The notes beneath the pieces were generated by a model. That model saw nothing but the letters and a program-made list of their open reading frames with translations. It had not been told where the DNA came from and searched no databases. Shown one piece after another: positions 9,487-20,181 of a stretch of DNA of 64,000 nt. How positions within the stretch are numbered: position 1 is the stretch's first letter; each line of letters begins with the position of its first letter. Source of the stretch: Przewalskia tangutica (taxonomy: Eukaryota > Streptophyta > Magnoliopsida > Solanales > Solanaceae); contig JAQGDG010000048.1 in the NCBI GenBank assembly GCA_029844215.1, positions 806,001 through 870,000 on the forward strand, written 5' to 3'. Both the position numbers and the translations under genes were made by a program.

Positions 9487-11625
9487 ACTTATGCCCATTA
9501 ATCAAAATAGACAACTTTCTAAACCTTCCATAAAGCCGTTATAACCAACTTCCCATAAAGCCGTTATAACCCTTTATGGTTTTTAGACAATTTCATTCTT
9601 TTTATAACCAAGAGACTTATACTTAAAACCAAGTATCACAAACTTTCAAATCAAGTTTCTTAACTTTCAAAAATACTTCGAGTCTCTTAATATATAGAAA
9701 ACAAGTTTCTTCTACTTTTAAACCTCAAGTAACTAACACCTTTAAAACAAGTTACTTCTCTTAAATCATGTCATTTCTCCTCTTTTAAAACCATTAAGTA
9801 AATCACTCCTTTGACTCCCCTAAAGTCATTATAATGACCTTTAGGTTTTGGAACTAAGGCACTAGCCAAAAGATTTGGAAACCACTTCCTCTTCAAGACT
9901 CTATGTACTTTAAGTCAAAATACTTTCACTTTTAAGAATCCAAACTTCACTAAGGTAATGGATTATACAACTTACAATTTAAACATCAAAGTACAATCAA
10001 GGAAGTACATAGAACAAATTCTACTTTAGGCAATCCAAATACAACCAAGGAATGGATCATTTAAGGAGTAGGAAATACTTTCTTTATCTTAAGGAATCAT
10101 GCTAGAAGAGGAGATAGTTCACATACCTTTTCGGCTAAATCCACAAGCTAAGCCGAATACGCCGTACGTAGAAGTGTCAACCTATAATGGTCACAACAAG
10201 ACTATCAACTTCTAGTCTCAAAGTAGAATAATACTAAGTATACGGCCTCTAATTCTACGGAAAATCGGGCAGCACTTCCTTTGTTTCTACTCACTTTGCC
10301 ACCTTTTTCAAGGACGAATACAATAACCAACACGCCACATTTAAGGCTCAAAACAACAACCAAACAAAGGGGATTACACGCCTTACAATACGTGTAAAAT
10401 TCCGCCCTACAATTAATACGAAGTAGTTCCATATTCAAGTCATTCTCGGCCAACAACATAACCAACAATTCAAAGTCTTCTCCAATTCTTTTCCCATTTC
10501 CAAATTCTAAGGTCTCACATGTTATATAGTCATAAGCAACTTCAACAACTACAATTTCCTTCTTTATACAACATCGCTACGACTTAAACTAATATTCAAC
10601 TTGAATTGTAATCTTAAGGTTAAACATGCTAGTTTTCGGATTAGGGTTCCAATATCCAATATACTTATCCAACTACACAATATATACCTCATGCTTGCTA
10701 ATATCCATAACTACCATTATAAGCAAAATTAATTACTAAAACGACAAAATTATACCTTTATAAGCCCTTAAAATTTCCAAGATTCAAAGTCGCACCTTAG
10801 CAATTCTTAGCTCATTTCCTTATGTTCCAATCCGCTCCAAGCACTCCTTAGAAGCCTATGAAGAACCCATCTTCAAGTTCCAACTTCAAAGTTGAAGAAC
10901 TCCTTAAGTTTCCGCCTTGCGACTAATATGAAAACGCCGTTTTTCCGAAATCTTTCTATTGAGATATCCTTACAAAACCCTAAGGGACATTGGGTTAAAG
11001 TCTTGTGGCTAATGGAGAAAAACTACAAATTTTTTTGTGTGGATAGAGCCACAAACCCGAGAGCTCTATAGCAACAAGAAAATGTTGTGCAATTTTTCTA
11101 AGTGTTCAAGACTAGTCTTGCAATAGTAGTAAGCTTATATAACACATTGGATGTCTTATATTATAACAATTGTGTGGCTAGGATGAGTTTCACTAGGATC
11201 AAACACAAGTGGCAAGTTGAGTTGGTCAACAATCTCAAGCTTAGCAAGACTTATCTTCTACCATGGTCAATGACCATTTTACCCCTACATAATTCGACCA
11301 AGACCATGTGGGGGAGGTGCTACGTGTCGCCATCTCATTCGTCCAGAAAATTCCGCAACCCTCGTGGGCCCCACAAAACGTAAAATTCCTCGGGTGGGCT
11401 CCACATGACCAAATCCGTAAAAAATAATTTTCCATAATGTTAATAAGTTCCATACTCTTCAAATAATGCATTTTGAGAATCCAATTCTCAACAACGAACA
11501 TTTTTCCTTTCCGACGTCCGGAAGATTTTCCGTCGGAAAACAATTCTTCCTTTCGTACTAATTTCCAAGTCTTGATTCCTTACATACCTTCTCTTATACA
11601 TGTCCTGAACTTACGAGATGTAACA
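9487..11625 (-). mobile_element. Element C 5' LTR, 5' portion
   Basis: This resumes C's LTR after S1. It contains twin MYB-like motifs on the minus strand (about 9527-9575), a poorly conserved palindrome region near 11316-11333 (minus-strand GGCGACACGTAGC) and the LTR terminus at 11625. The open frames at 11102-11383 and 11241-11543 overlap on opposite strands in promoter sequence and are not genes. Confidence 0.8.
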
Positions 11626-12052
11626 GACCTCCTTCGGGGGGCTGCGTTCATGCCGCAGGTAGAGTATACAGGTTGCTGATCCTCACTCTTAGGGTTACTG
11701 TTTAGCTGTTGGGAAGCTCTATTACTCCGGAGGTTTATCCCTTGGTTCAGATCACTGGTATGGTCGGTTGTTGTACATTCAGGGGTATGGCGGGGCCCTG
11801 TCCCGTCACAGTTGTTATTCCTAGAGGTCTATAGTCATGTCTTGTGGATTGAGTTGTAAAGAAAAAGAATTGTAACTGATGTTTTTGGGTTATGTATATT
11901 TTACGGAATGTGACCTTATCGGCTAGCCTGTTTATTTTTATTGTCTAAAATTTTTTATGAGCTGTGTATATTCCCCTGCTATTCTCTGATGTTTACCTAC
12001 AAGGGGTGCCCAGGTAGGGCACCAGTCGCGGGCCCGGGGTTGGGTCGTGACA
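11626..12052 (+). mobile_element. Element B 5' LTR, terminal part
   Basis: It begins in mid-LTR at the C insertion (GACCTCCTTCGG) and runs to TGACA at 12052. It contains the conserved TGGCGGGGCCCTGTCCCG block (about 11779-11800). It matches 37479-37901 with only scattered substitutions. Confidence 0.9.
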
Positions 12053-12056
12053 AAAG

Positions 12057-12068
12057 TGGTATCAGAGC
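12057..12068 (+). other. Primer binding site of element B
   Basis: TGGTATCAGAGC starts four bases after the LTR end at 12052, matching the plant initiator-Met tRNA type. Confidence 0.92.
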
Positions 12069-12114
12069 AGTTAGTCCTCGAAAAGTATCTACAGACCGTG
12101 TCTAGTAGAGTCTT

Positions 12115-12148
12115 GATTATCGGTGTGTTGTGCCCCACATCTATAATC
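12115..12148 (+). other. Leader hairpin of element B
   Basis: A 13-bp stem, GATTATCGGTGTG with CACATCTATAATC (one G-U pair, one mismatch), closes the loop TTGTGCCC. It is homologous to the hairpins in C, D and G1, but its hexamer GTGCCC is not self-complementary. Confidence 0.55.
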
Positions 12149-12245
12149 AGGAGGCTGCAGGACATTTAGGATTGATTTCCATTCTTCTCACTCTGTGATC
12201 ATGCGATAGAGCTGTGTTGTTAGGGTTGTCTCTCCCTAACAAAAT

Positions 12246-12434
12246 ATGTTGATTGCAGCTACGAGAAAGGCAGCAGTGGCCCAGGAAGGATTATGTGGAT
12301 TGCATATCCAGGTTGGTAATAATTGTAGTATAGTTGGTATTATGACATACAACTATACAGATTTATGTATGAGGGTCAGACGCGTGTTGCCTAGAATGAT
12401 TTTGGATTACCAAGGATTGGTAAGAATTAAATAG
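12246..12434 (+). pseudogene. gag: gag start of element B, truncated
   Basis: The ATG occupies the same place relative to the leader as the gag start of D, and the first dozen codons (ATRKAAVAQ) are gag-like. After about 12290 the sequence no longer resembles gag. It reads into a stop at 12434 and then into the non-pol module found in E and G. No capsid block or zinc knuckle is present, so B has lost nearly all of gag. Confidence 0.45.
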
Positions 12435-12924
12435 ATACCGGGAAGGTATGAAACAGTTTAAGGAATTCTCATCAAGTTTTTACGTACTAATTTGAGATAA
12501 GTAGGAGATGATGAGTTGTCTGAGGAGGTAATGGACCCTTAAGAAGTCATGTTTAAAGGACTTAATGGAAACTATGTTAGTAATTAAGCTATGTGGTATG
12601 CTTAAGAGAATTGTACGGATGAGACTCGTATGAAGTAAGTATGGTTGTTGTGATCAAGACAACACGATTAAGAACTTATGAGAAGCTATTTTACACGTTT
12701 ACGGGGGGACTGTTAAGGTAGCCTAGGAGCATGGGTATTGCGAGCCTAAGAATATTGATAACCGCCGAGACCTTAGATATATAAGGCCTTCACGGGCAAT
12801 AAGTTAAGTCAGACCAAGGATAAGAGTTAAGTACGACGCCGGGTCGGGTTGAGGACCTATTACGGGTCGCCCCATAGCCTGAAATGGAGTGGGATTAGTT
12901 GGTAGTAGTCCCGCTACGTGACAG
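12435..12924 (+). other. Non-pol module of element B (first part)
   Basis: No coding frame is supported. The stretch at about 12735-12785 (AGCCTAAGAATATTGATAAC, then GAGACCTTAGAT) aligns by eye with the post-gag module of E (minus strand, about 49160-49120) and of G1 (about 57350-57315). The stretch at about 12840-12910 (GGGTCGGGTTGAGGACC) matches E near 48955-48930. The module continues after the insertions at 33438-34080. Confidence 0.5.
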
Positions 12925-13037
12925 GCTTTGAGGTCATTATGGGTATGGACTCGTTGACTTCTTGTATGCTAATGGTGGCTATAGGGAGAGATTGGTTCGA
13001 TATCAGTTTCCCAGCGAGCCGGTTATCGAGTGAAAAA
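12925..13037 (+). pseudogene. Protease C-terminal fragment of element B
   Basis: The frame reads EVIMGMDSLTSCML, matching the end of the aspartic protease region in A (VIMGMDWLASCYA at about 38500-38540) and D (about 21690-21740). It is followed by the linker FPASRLSS, where A has FPGEPVI. The catalytic D-[ST]-G-type part is missing. LTR L is inserted directly after it. Confidence 0.55.
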
Positions 13038-13173
13038 TGTTACACCCCATATTTACATGACATGTGTTAAGAACGTACGTAAGAATTCTAAATGTTAAGA
13101 TTTGAGACTAGTAAAAATTTATCGGAATTATGGAATTTGTCGGAAAACATAATATTGTGACGAATGGGAGGGC

Positions 13174-13381
13174 GACACGTGTCACCCCCCCCCTTATTGA
13201 TGTCTTGGACGAATTACATGGGCACAAAGGTCATTTGACCCTTGTTAGGAAGACAAGTCTTGCAAGTAGTAAAGCTTGACATAATTGACTTGGTCAATGG
13301 GTCCACAAGCTTGATATTTAAGAGAACCTCATCCTAGCCACCCATTTGTGCACATCTTGACCCTCCATGTTACTTTATAAT
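13174..13381 (+). promoter_or_regulatory. L promoter: G-box palindrome and TATA box
   Basis: GACACGTGTC (13174-13183) inside GGGCGACACGTGTCACCC is followed about 190 bp later by a weaker TATA-like TTTATAATA (13373-13381). Confidence 0.6.
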
Positions 13382-15190
13382 ACTACTAGTAGTGAGACAA
13401 GTTCCACACTTAGCCAAAAATTTCAAGAAATTGGATGAACAAATAATAGTGCTCTCGGGTTCATCAACTAGAAGAAAGAATTTTTTTTGTTTCTTGTCCA
13501 TTAAGCTCCACACTTTAAACCAAGGTTCATGAGTGTATTGTAAGTGTATCTCAATAGAAAAATCTCGGAAAAAGATAGTTTTCGTATTAGTTGCAAGGTG
13601 AAAACCTAGTTGCTTCTCTAGGTTTTGGTTGGAAGATTGAAGGAAATTGTTGGTGTTGTTCTAAGGGTCTCAAGTAGTGGATTGGAGTGTCAAGGAGGGG
13701 CTCTAAGTTGCTAAGGAACGAATTCGGATTTGGAGTTGGATTAAGATTCGTTGAGGTATAATCTTGTCTCTTAAAAGTGTTACAAGATTATATATATATT
13801 GTTTGTTGTTAGCTTTACATGTTGCTAGCATGAGGTTTATATGTTGAAGTTTGATAAGTATTATGGATTGATTGTAGTCTTAAATCCGAAATGTCATTTA
13901 AGCCATTTGAAGTTGGATTACAATTTTGGACGTTAATTAGAATCGTCGCATATTACTTACTTGAACATTGTAGTAGTTGTAAGCGATTGCGACTTGATTT
14001 CATGTAATACTAAACAATGTGGATTGAAAAGGAATTGGATAAGAATTGGTAGTGTTGTATCTCATTGTTGCCGAAATTGGCCTAGTAGTTTGTATTAGTT
14101 GATATCAATTGTGGGGCGGAATTTTACACGTCTAGTAGGCGTGTAATCCCCTATTGATTAATTGCATTGATTGGGCCTTAAATGTGGCGTGTTTGGTTAT
14201 TGAATTCGGCCTTGAAAAAGGTGGCAAAGTAAGTAGAAACAAAGGAGGTGCTGTCCGATTTTCCGTAGAATTTAGTGACTTAGCACTTAGAATATTCTAC
14301 GTTTGAAGTAAGAGGTTAATGGACGTATTGTGACCATTATAGGTTGAAGTACTAAGTATAGTGTATCCTACTTGAAGGATGGAATAGCTATCAAGGTTGA
14401 AGTACTTTGGAGCATTTTACTACTTGTCGATAATCGTCGCGAGGTATGTGAACTTCTTCCTTCCTTTGGCATGATTCTATGTATGGAATATACATGTGGT
14501 ATTGTTTCATGTTTCCTTCTACTCTTAGAAGTTAAAAGGTATGTGTGTGATTTACTCTATGTAAAGTTTATGTCAAGGTTATCCTAAGTCCTTACCGAGT
14601 CTTATGGGGGATGTTGGTAAGAGTCGTTAGGAGGTACTTTGGAGCCAAGTTGACTTGGCTAATTTATGGCACGAATGAGAATAAGTATCGAGCAAGACAT
14701 TGCAGTGTTAATAAAGGAAAATGTAATGACAATCAATTATGTTAAAATGGGTAAAATTCTCCATCTGCATAGAAGCTAAGATAAGACAAAATCGTATTAC
14801 ATTTTCTAGATCATGGCTACTTGAATAAGATCGTTATAAATAAGTATAACTTATTCACAACACACCAAAGTATATGTTACTTAACTTATAAGAATTTACG
14901 TATGAAGTTTTAAGGCTATGGAGCTCAAATTATTTAAAGTTAAGAGACTTTATTTTTCAAGTTAGGAGACTTGATTCTTAAAGGAAGAAATGAATTGATT
15001 TACAAGTATAGAATACTCGATTTGGAAAGACTTGATTTCTAAAGTTAAGAAACTTGTTTTCTTAAAAGTTAAGAGACTAATTGTATTTTTAAAGGTTAAG
15101 AGAATTGATTTGAAAGTATTTAATACTTGGTTTTAAAAAGTATAAGTCTCTTGGTTATAAAAGGAATGAGTTTGTCTAAAACCATAAAGT

Positions 15191-15232
15191 GTTATAACGG
15201 CTTTATGGGAAGTTGGTTATAACGGCTTTATG
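15191..15232 (+). promoter_or_regulatory. Twin MYB-like motif in L
   Basis: Two perfect copies of GTTATAACGGCTTTATG lie at 15191-15207 and 15216-15232, spaced 25 bp. This is the cleanest example in the window. Confidence 0.55.
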
Positions 15233-16029
15233 GAAGGTTAAGAGAATGGTTTTCTCTAATAAGGTAAGCAAAGAAATAACTTGATTTAAGGAAGGGCAAT
15301 TTGATTTAAAGGTATCACTTGTTTAAAGCTTTAAAGTAAGGGTCACTTGATTTAGAAGCCGAGAAATGTATTTCTAAAGTATAGTGACTTATGTGAAATG
15401 TACACAAGCCTTGATACTACGGGTGTTAGTATCTTGGGGTTTTATATGAAAAGGAATCTTTTGAAAAGAATGAAAGTACGTAGTACTTGGGGTTAAATTC
15501 CCGGATTTTTATGTGTGAAACGAAAGAGCCATGAGTTTATAAAAATGGAAGTCTAAAGGGTTAATGAACTTGCCTATGTTTTCTTGTGATAGCTTTGAGT
15601 GCAAGTATTATATGTTTACGTTGTCGTGACTCTCAGTTGGAGGGCCGACTGTCTTGATGTAAGTTTACTTGGACGTACCGACAGTGATGTGGGATTCCAC
15701 GGGTATGCTTCCATTATGATTGATCCTTGAACATGCTTAAACGATGTTGGATTCCGGGGCATGTGACCAGGAGGCGGGTTAGATTCCCGGATTTGTTTTA
15801 TTACCCATGGCCATGCTTATACGATGAGGGATTCCGGGGCATGCGACCATGCTATGTACGATTATTACTCCATGGGCTAGCTCCACGAAGACATGTACCA
15901 CGATGAGGATTCCGGCATGTTATATTATTACTCCACGGGCTAGATCCCACGAAGACTGCACCTACGATGAGGATGTCGAGGGCACGTTATGGCCATGCTT
16001 ATACGATGAGGATTCCGGCACGCGCCACG

Positions 16030-16030
<1 letters not shown>

Positions 16031-16070
<40 letters not shown>
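16031..16070 (+). repeat. (TA)20 microsatellite
   Basis: Twenty TA dinucleotides lie within LTR L. The apparent Tyr/Ile-repeat open frames across this point are artefacts of the microsatellite. Confidence 0.95.
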
Positions 16071-16079
<9 letters not shown>

Positions 16080-16781
16080 ATGTAACGGTGAGTGGGATGC
16101 CACGCGCGTCACATGGTTATATGTTACACCTACGGTGCCGATGATGTGGGATTCCACGGGCCGGAGATATATATATGTATTGTGTATGTGTACGCCGACA
16201 GTGAGGTGGGATGCCACGGGCGCGTCACATGGTTATATTTTACACTTATAGCTGTCGGCAGTGATGGGGGATTCCACGGGCACGCTTTGATATTTGTGTG
16301 ATTTGATCGCGTCCCAGATTGGGCCGGGTAGTATATGCGTCCCTCCATAAAGGGTCGGATTATGTTATGAAAGATAAGTAAGTTATATGGTAATGAACTT
16401 GACGATTTTTCCCAAACATGTACGTAAGAAAGTGACTATAACTTTTATTGAAAATGGGAAAAGATAATAAGGTACGATTAAGTTCATAAGTGGTAATGAC
16501 ACGGCAGGATCTGGTATGTACTTCTTTTATACTTGCCCTGTCATTCTTTTGTACAGTTATGATCTGTTTACTGTACTTTATTTCTGTTCCATATTCGGTA
16601 CCTGTTGTACTGACCCCCTTCGGGGGGCTGCGTTCATGCCCGCAGGTTTTAGGTACCCAGGTTGGTGATCCTTGCTCTTAGGATCTCGGTTCAGTTTTTG
16701 GGAAAAGCTCCATTTGCTCCGGAGGCTTCTCTCTTGGTACGGTTTTCCCTGAGGTTGTAGATTCATGTATATTCAGGGGTA

Positions 16782-16802
16782 TGGCGGGGCCCTGTCCCGC
16801 CA
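16782..16802 (+). other. GC-rich hairpin near L 3' end
   Basis: A perfect 7-bp stem TGGCGGG / CCCGCCA encloses GCCCTGT. Counterparts lie at the same relative place in every LTR of the window whose 3' part is present, for example 19731-19751. Confidence 0.5.
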
Positions 16803-17052
16803 CTGTTGTTACGTTAAAACTCTTAGAGGTCTGTAGTCACATATTGTGGGTCAGTTTGTAAAAGAAATGAGGCAACTGCTTCGGTTGTATATATGTATGT
16901 CCAGGAAGGTAGCCCTATCGGCTAACCTGTTGTTTTACTTCTGTTGTTTTATTTTGTAAGTTTCATGTATGTTCCGCTGATTTTCTCTGATGTATACCTG
17001 TAAGGGTGCCCAGGTAGGGCACCAGTCGCGGGCCCGGGGTCGGGTCGTGACA

Positions 17053-17492
17053 AAAAGGAAGGGAAGTGATTGTAACAAGTGAATTATCCTTCCTTCTTTG
17101 ACATAGTTAATTGAAAAGTCTATTTGACTTGATTTTTTTGGTAAGTCTGTGTGACTTGTTTTATGGAAGTAATGGATTTGAATGTGAACGTCAAGAGACG
17201 GAGATAAAAACGTGCGATCATTGAAAAGTTCATATTAAGTGCCCTTGGGGGTACTTAGAATTGGTTTAGTGTGGCAATCAGGGCCACGGCATTCCGAATG
17301 GTTTCAGGAAAATGCGCAAGACAGGAATACGATAAGTGCGACTACTGCCTGCAGAAAACAGGAGACATCGTTGGCAGGTTTTGAAAATCTATACGATTAT
17401 AAGGTGGCACTTGATGATTAAGATTATGAAAGGGAGATAAGTTCTCTCCCCCGCGTAAAAGGATAGGTTTACGTATTATGGGGTTATGTGTA
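17053..17492 (+). other. Element B internal segment between L and D
   Basis: No recognisable protein domain. It is part of B because D's target duplication GTGTA joins it directly to 33438. The 60-codon frame at 17239-17421 has no family resemblance I can support. Confidence 0.5.
17488..17492. repeat. Target site duplication of D (left copy)
   Basis: GTGTA precedes the 5' LTR at 17493 and recurs as GTGTA at 33433-33437 after the 3' LTR. It is a perfect 5-bp duplication. Confidence 0.9.
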
Positions 17493-17707
17493 TGTTATAC
17501 CCCGTATTTCCAGAGTATGTACGTAAGGACGTACGTACAAGAGTTTAGCCTTAAGATAGGCACTTTGGGCGAAATTTGTGCACAACCTACGAAACGAATG
17601 GTTTTCCGACGAAACGTTTTCCAAAACTTGCGTAAGGTAAATTACGGCTATGTCATTTATAATTTTTTGCGGATTTTTCCGAGAGATGAAATATTTTGGA
17701 CCAACGA

Positions 17708-17920
17708 GAGGGTGACACTTGTCACCCTCAAGTGGACGGTAAAGTGGGCATCCCCTTGGACGATGGGCATGATTTTGTGGCTTGTTTTGTGGCCTAAAAC
17801 TTGGGTCAATGTTTTGTGAGGGATTTGTGGAGTAGGATAGGGTGCACTTGTGCAAATCTCCACCATACACTTGCCTACCACTTGGCTTCATCTTGGCCAT
17901 TGGTTGGCCTATAAATACCC
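17708..17920 (+). promoter_or_regulatory. D 5' LTR promoter
   Basis: A perfect dyad has arms GAGGGTGACA (17708-17717) and TGTCACCCTC (17720-17729) around CT. A TATA box CCTATAAATACC follows at 17909-17920. This would drive the genomic RNA; the 3' LTR copy is at 31123-31144 with its TATA box at 31323-31334. Confidence 0.7.
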
Positions 17921-19730
17921 CCCTAACTTGAAGGTTTTCTTCATCCACAAATTGTCTTCCAAGTCTCAAAATTCCCTCCCCTCTCTTGTAGTGTTTCGTC
18001 CAAACACCCTCTCCCCCTCTAGCCTAGTGGCTTCAGCCGAGATCGCCCCCCCCCCCCTTGGTAGAAAGTTGTCTTTCAAGTATTGTTACTATTCCCAATT
18101 ACTTTAGCCTATACCTTGTTGTATTTCCAAAGTCACCTCTATACTAAAAGCCTAGAAATACTACCTTATCTCCATTTGTCACTAAACGAAACCCTAAGAG
18201 AAACTTCATTGTTGGTTGAAGTAGAAAGTAGAAGTTGTGTAGAAACTTCTAAGGGTTTCTTGGAGCGGATTGGAGCATACAGATTAGGAGCTAAACCTTG
18301 CTCAGGATCGACATTTAACTTGGATAATTTTGGGCTTATCGAGGTAAATACTCTTGTCCTTCTATTGTAATTGGATATTACATATAAGAATAGTTAAGAC
18401 TTGAGTATAAGATATGTAGGATATTAAAGAATAGAATTGAAATGTAATCACAGAGAGAGTATAACAGAAGAAGAATTGAACTGTACTTACATATGACGGT
18501 ATTTACAGTAGACTTGTGTAACTTGACGGGTAGGGAAGTGCTGCCCAATTTTCTGTAGAATAAAGAACCCTCTGCTTAGAATAGTCATGAGTAGTCTAGA
18601 CATTGATAGACGATTCGACTATTATAGGTTGATTCTCTCCGCGACATATTCGACTTGGCGGTGGATTTCGAGAAGGTATGTGATTCTTCCTATCCTCTAG
18701 AGCATGATATTTTAAAGTATATATATAGTACGGTAGACGTACGTGTGTTAACTGAACATGGTTTTACTTGACGTCTTTTGACTTGACTCTAAATAACAAG
18801 AATCTTGAAGTATTTCAAAAGAATTATGAATCATTTTTGAAAGAAGAGTAATACTTGGTTTTTAAACAAAAGCTTAAGAGTTATACTAGCTTTATGGGAA
18901 GTTAGGTATAACGACTTAAGAAAGAGAAAAGGAACAGTTTACTTATGTGTTTATGAAAGACTTGTATTGATTTCTGGAAAGTATAATAAGATGGTTTTAT
19001 GAGTAGACATATTATGATGCTATGTGTGTTAGTGTCTTGTAACGTTTGTATAAGAGGGTATTCTTGTTGTGCTTATGTTTCTTAAGCTGTTATGTTAGTA
19101 TTATATCACTCACCTCTTGACATGATACCGAGGTTGTCGCCTCCAACGCGGTAGACTCAGCGGTCCAGGACCATGATTCGAGAATACCTCACGCGGGTCC
19201 AGGACCTATGCGAGCTACGAGTTCCGTGTTAGTGCGGTCCTTGTGGCCACGCGCGGTTTATGTGGCCATGGACTACGAGTCCAGGCGATGCCGAGGAGTA
19301 GCTACCTCGATGCGGGAATACCTCACGCGCCTACGTGAGTGGCCTATGCGGATCGCGAGAGTCTGGATTAGGCATGCTTAATGATACTATGGGCGATTGG
19401 CCTTGCTTCGATCATTCGCAGCCTAGAAAGAGACTCATTACGCTTACCTCTTATTGCTCTTGTTGTGATGTGGCACTATGCGCGTTACTTGTTTGTTTCG
19501 TATATATTTGTAAACCGGTTTTAAAATGATATGATTTCATTTAAGTACTTTACGCTTCACATACTTGGTACTGTTATCGACTTCGGGGCCGCGTTACATG
19601 CCGCAGTAAAGGGAAGGTAGCGGATCCTCGCCTTAGGATCTTTTCTTTGGTGTCGTGAGCTCCATCTTCTCCGAGGCTCGACTTTCGTATGATCTCCTGT
19701 TGTTGTAGATAGTTTTGTACATTCAGGGTA

Positions 19731-19751
19731 TGGCGGGGCCCTGTCCCGCCA
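19731..19751 (+). other. GC-rich hairpin in D 5' LTR
   Basis: TGGCGGG and CCCGCCA pair perfectly around GCCCTGT. It lies about 220 bp before the LTR end. A role in 3'-end formation or RNA structure is possible but not shown. Confidence 0.5.
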
Positions 19752-19978
19752 TAGTTGTTTACTTCCTTAGAGGTCTGTAGTCCTATTGTACAGTTGGGAT
19801 GTAACTGCCAGATTTTGGTTTATATATATATATGCCGAAAGGCGACTTTTCTCAGGAACTGTGTCTTAATTTACATTTGTTTCATGTCTTGTTTTTATAT
19901 TCCGCTGATTACTCTGATGTATGACTACTTGGGTGCCCGGGTAAGGCACGACCACGCCCCGAACGGGTCGTGAAAAAG

Positions 19979-19991
19979 TGGTATCGTGAGC
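19979..19991 (+). other. Primer binding site of D, damaged
   Basis: It reads TGGTATCGTGAGC where B and C read TGGTATCAGAGC. The change fits the CAG-to-CG pattern seen throughout D. Confidence 0.75.
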
Positions 19992-20038
19992 GATTAATCC
20001 TCGGAAAGTGTCTACTGCATCGTATCTAGTAGAGTCTT

Positions 20039-20072
20039 GATTATCGGTGTGTTGTGAACCACACCAATAATC
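20039..20072 (+). other. Leader hairpin of D
   Basis: A 13-bp stem, GATTATCGGTGTG with CACACCAATAATC (one mismatch), closes the loop TTGTGAAC. It differs by one base from the self-complementary GTGCAC found in G1. Confidence 0.55.
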
Positions 20073-20181
20073 GTGAGGCTATAGGATATTTAGGATTGGT
20101 TTCCATTCTTCTCACTCGAGATCGTGCCTTAGAGCCGTGTTATAAGTCGACCCTCTAACGTATTCCTTTCTCAGAATGATT

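Larger units (their letters stand above)
1..11625 (-). mobile_element. Element C: minus-strand LTR retrotransposon, partial (internal part plus 5' LTR)
   Basis: Read on the minus strand, a 5' LTR begins at 11625 (TGTTACATCTCG) and ends at 1328 (TGACA). It is followed by a primer binding site, a leader, a gag gene and non-coding sequence that runs off the left edge. The LTR is split by the S1 insertion at 2752-9486, and the joined LTR would be about 3.56 kb. The base after the right end starts GACCT, and GACCT also occurs at the matching point of element B's other LTR (37480 region). C therefore inserted into B's 5' LTR; the left target copy is outside the window. The post-gag sequence resembles gag-only elements E and G, so C is probably non-autonomous. 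Confidence 0.85.
13038..17052 (+). mobile_element. L: solo LTR in element B
   Basis: It starts TGTTACACCCCATATTTACATG at 13038 and ends GGGTCGTGACA at 17052, with no internal region. AAAAA precedes it and AAAAG follows, an imperfect duplication in an A run. The first half matches LTR I (43848 on) and the start of A's 3' LTR (41753). At about 4.0 kb it is the longest LTR here. The shared small frames at 14372-14587 and 45139-45354 are explained by LTR homology. Confidence 0.75.
17493..19974 (+). mobile_element. Element D 5' LTR
   Basis: It runs from TGTTATACCCCGTATTTCC to ...GGGTCGTGAA, with the terminal C of TGACA missing. It parallels the 3' LTR over its whole length. Differences cluster at short GG, CAG and CTG losses in the 19100-19350 part. 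Confidence 0.92.

Noticed and set aside
12057..12068. tRNA gene
   Set aside because: TGGTATCAGAGC is only the primer-complementary stretch next to an LTR end. No cloverleaf, A box or B box surrounds it.
14372..14587. 71-codon frame conserved at 45139-45354 (MKDGIAIKVEVLWSIL...)
   Set aside because: LTRs L and I are homologous, so the shared frame follows from nucleotide similarity. It crosses the conserved donor-like site, and its differences from the other copy do not favour silent positions by eye.
15849..16348. Several overlapping open frames around 15849-16348
   Set aside because: They arise from the (TA)20 microsatellite and the tandem repeats of LTR L, on both strands at once.
13033..17057. 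Perfect target duplication for LTR L
   Set aside because: The flanks are AAAAA and AAAAG in homopolymer runs, so the match is weak evidence. The solo-LTR call rests on both termini and on B sequence on each side.
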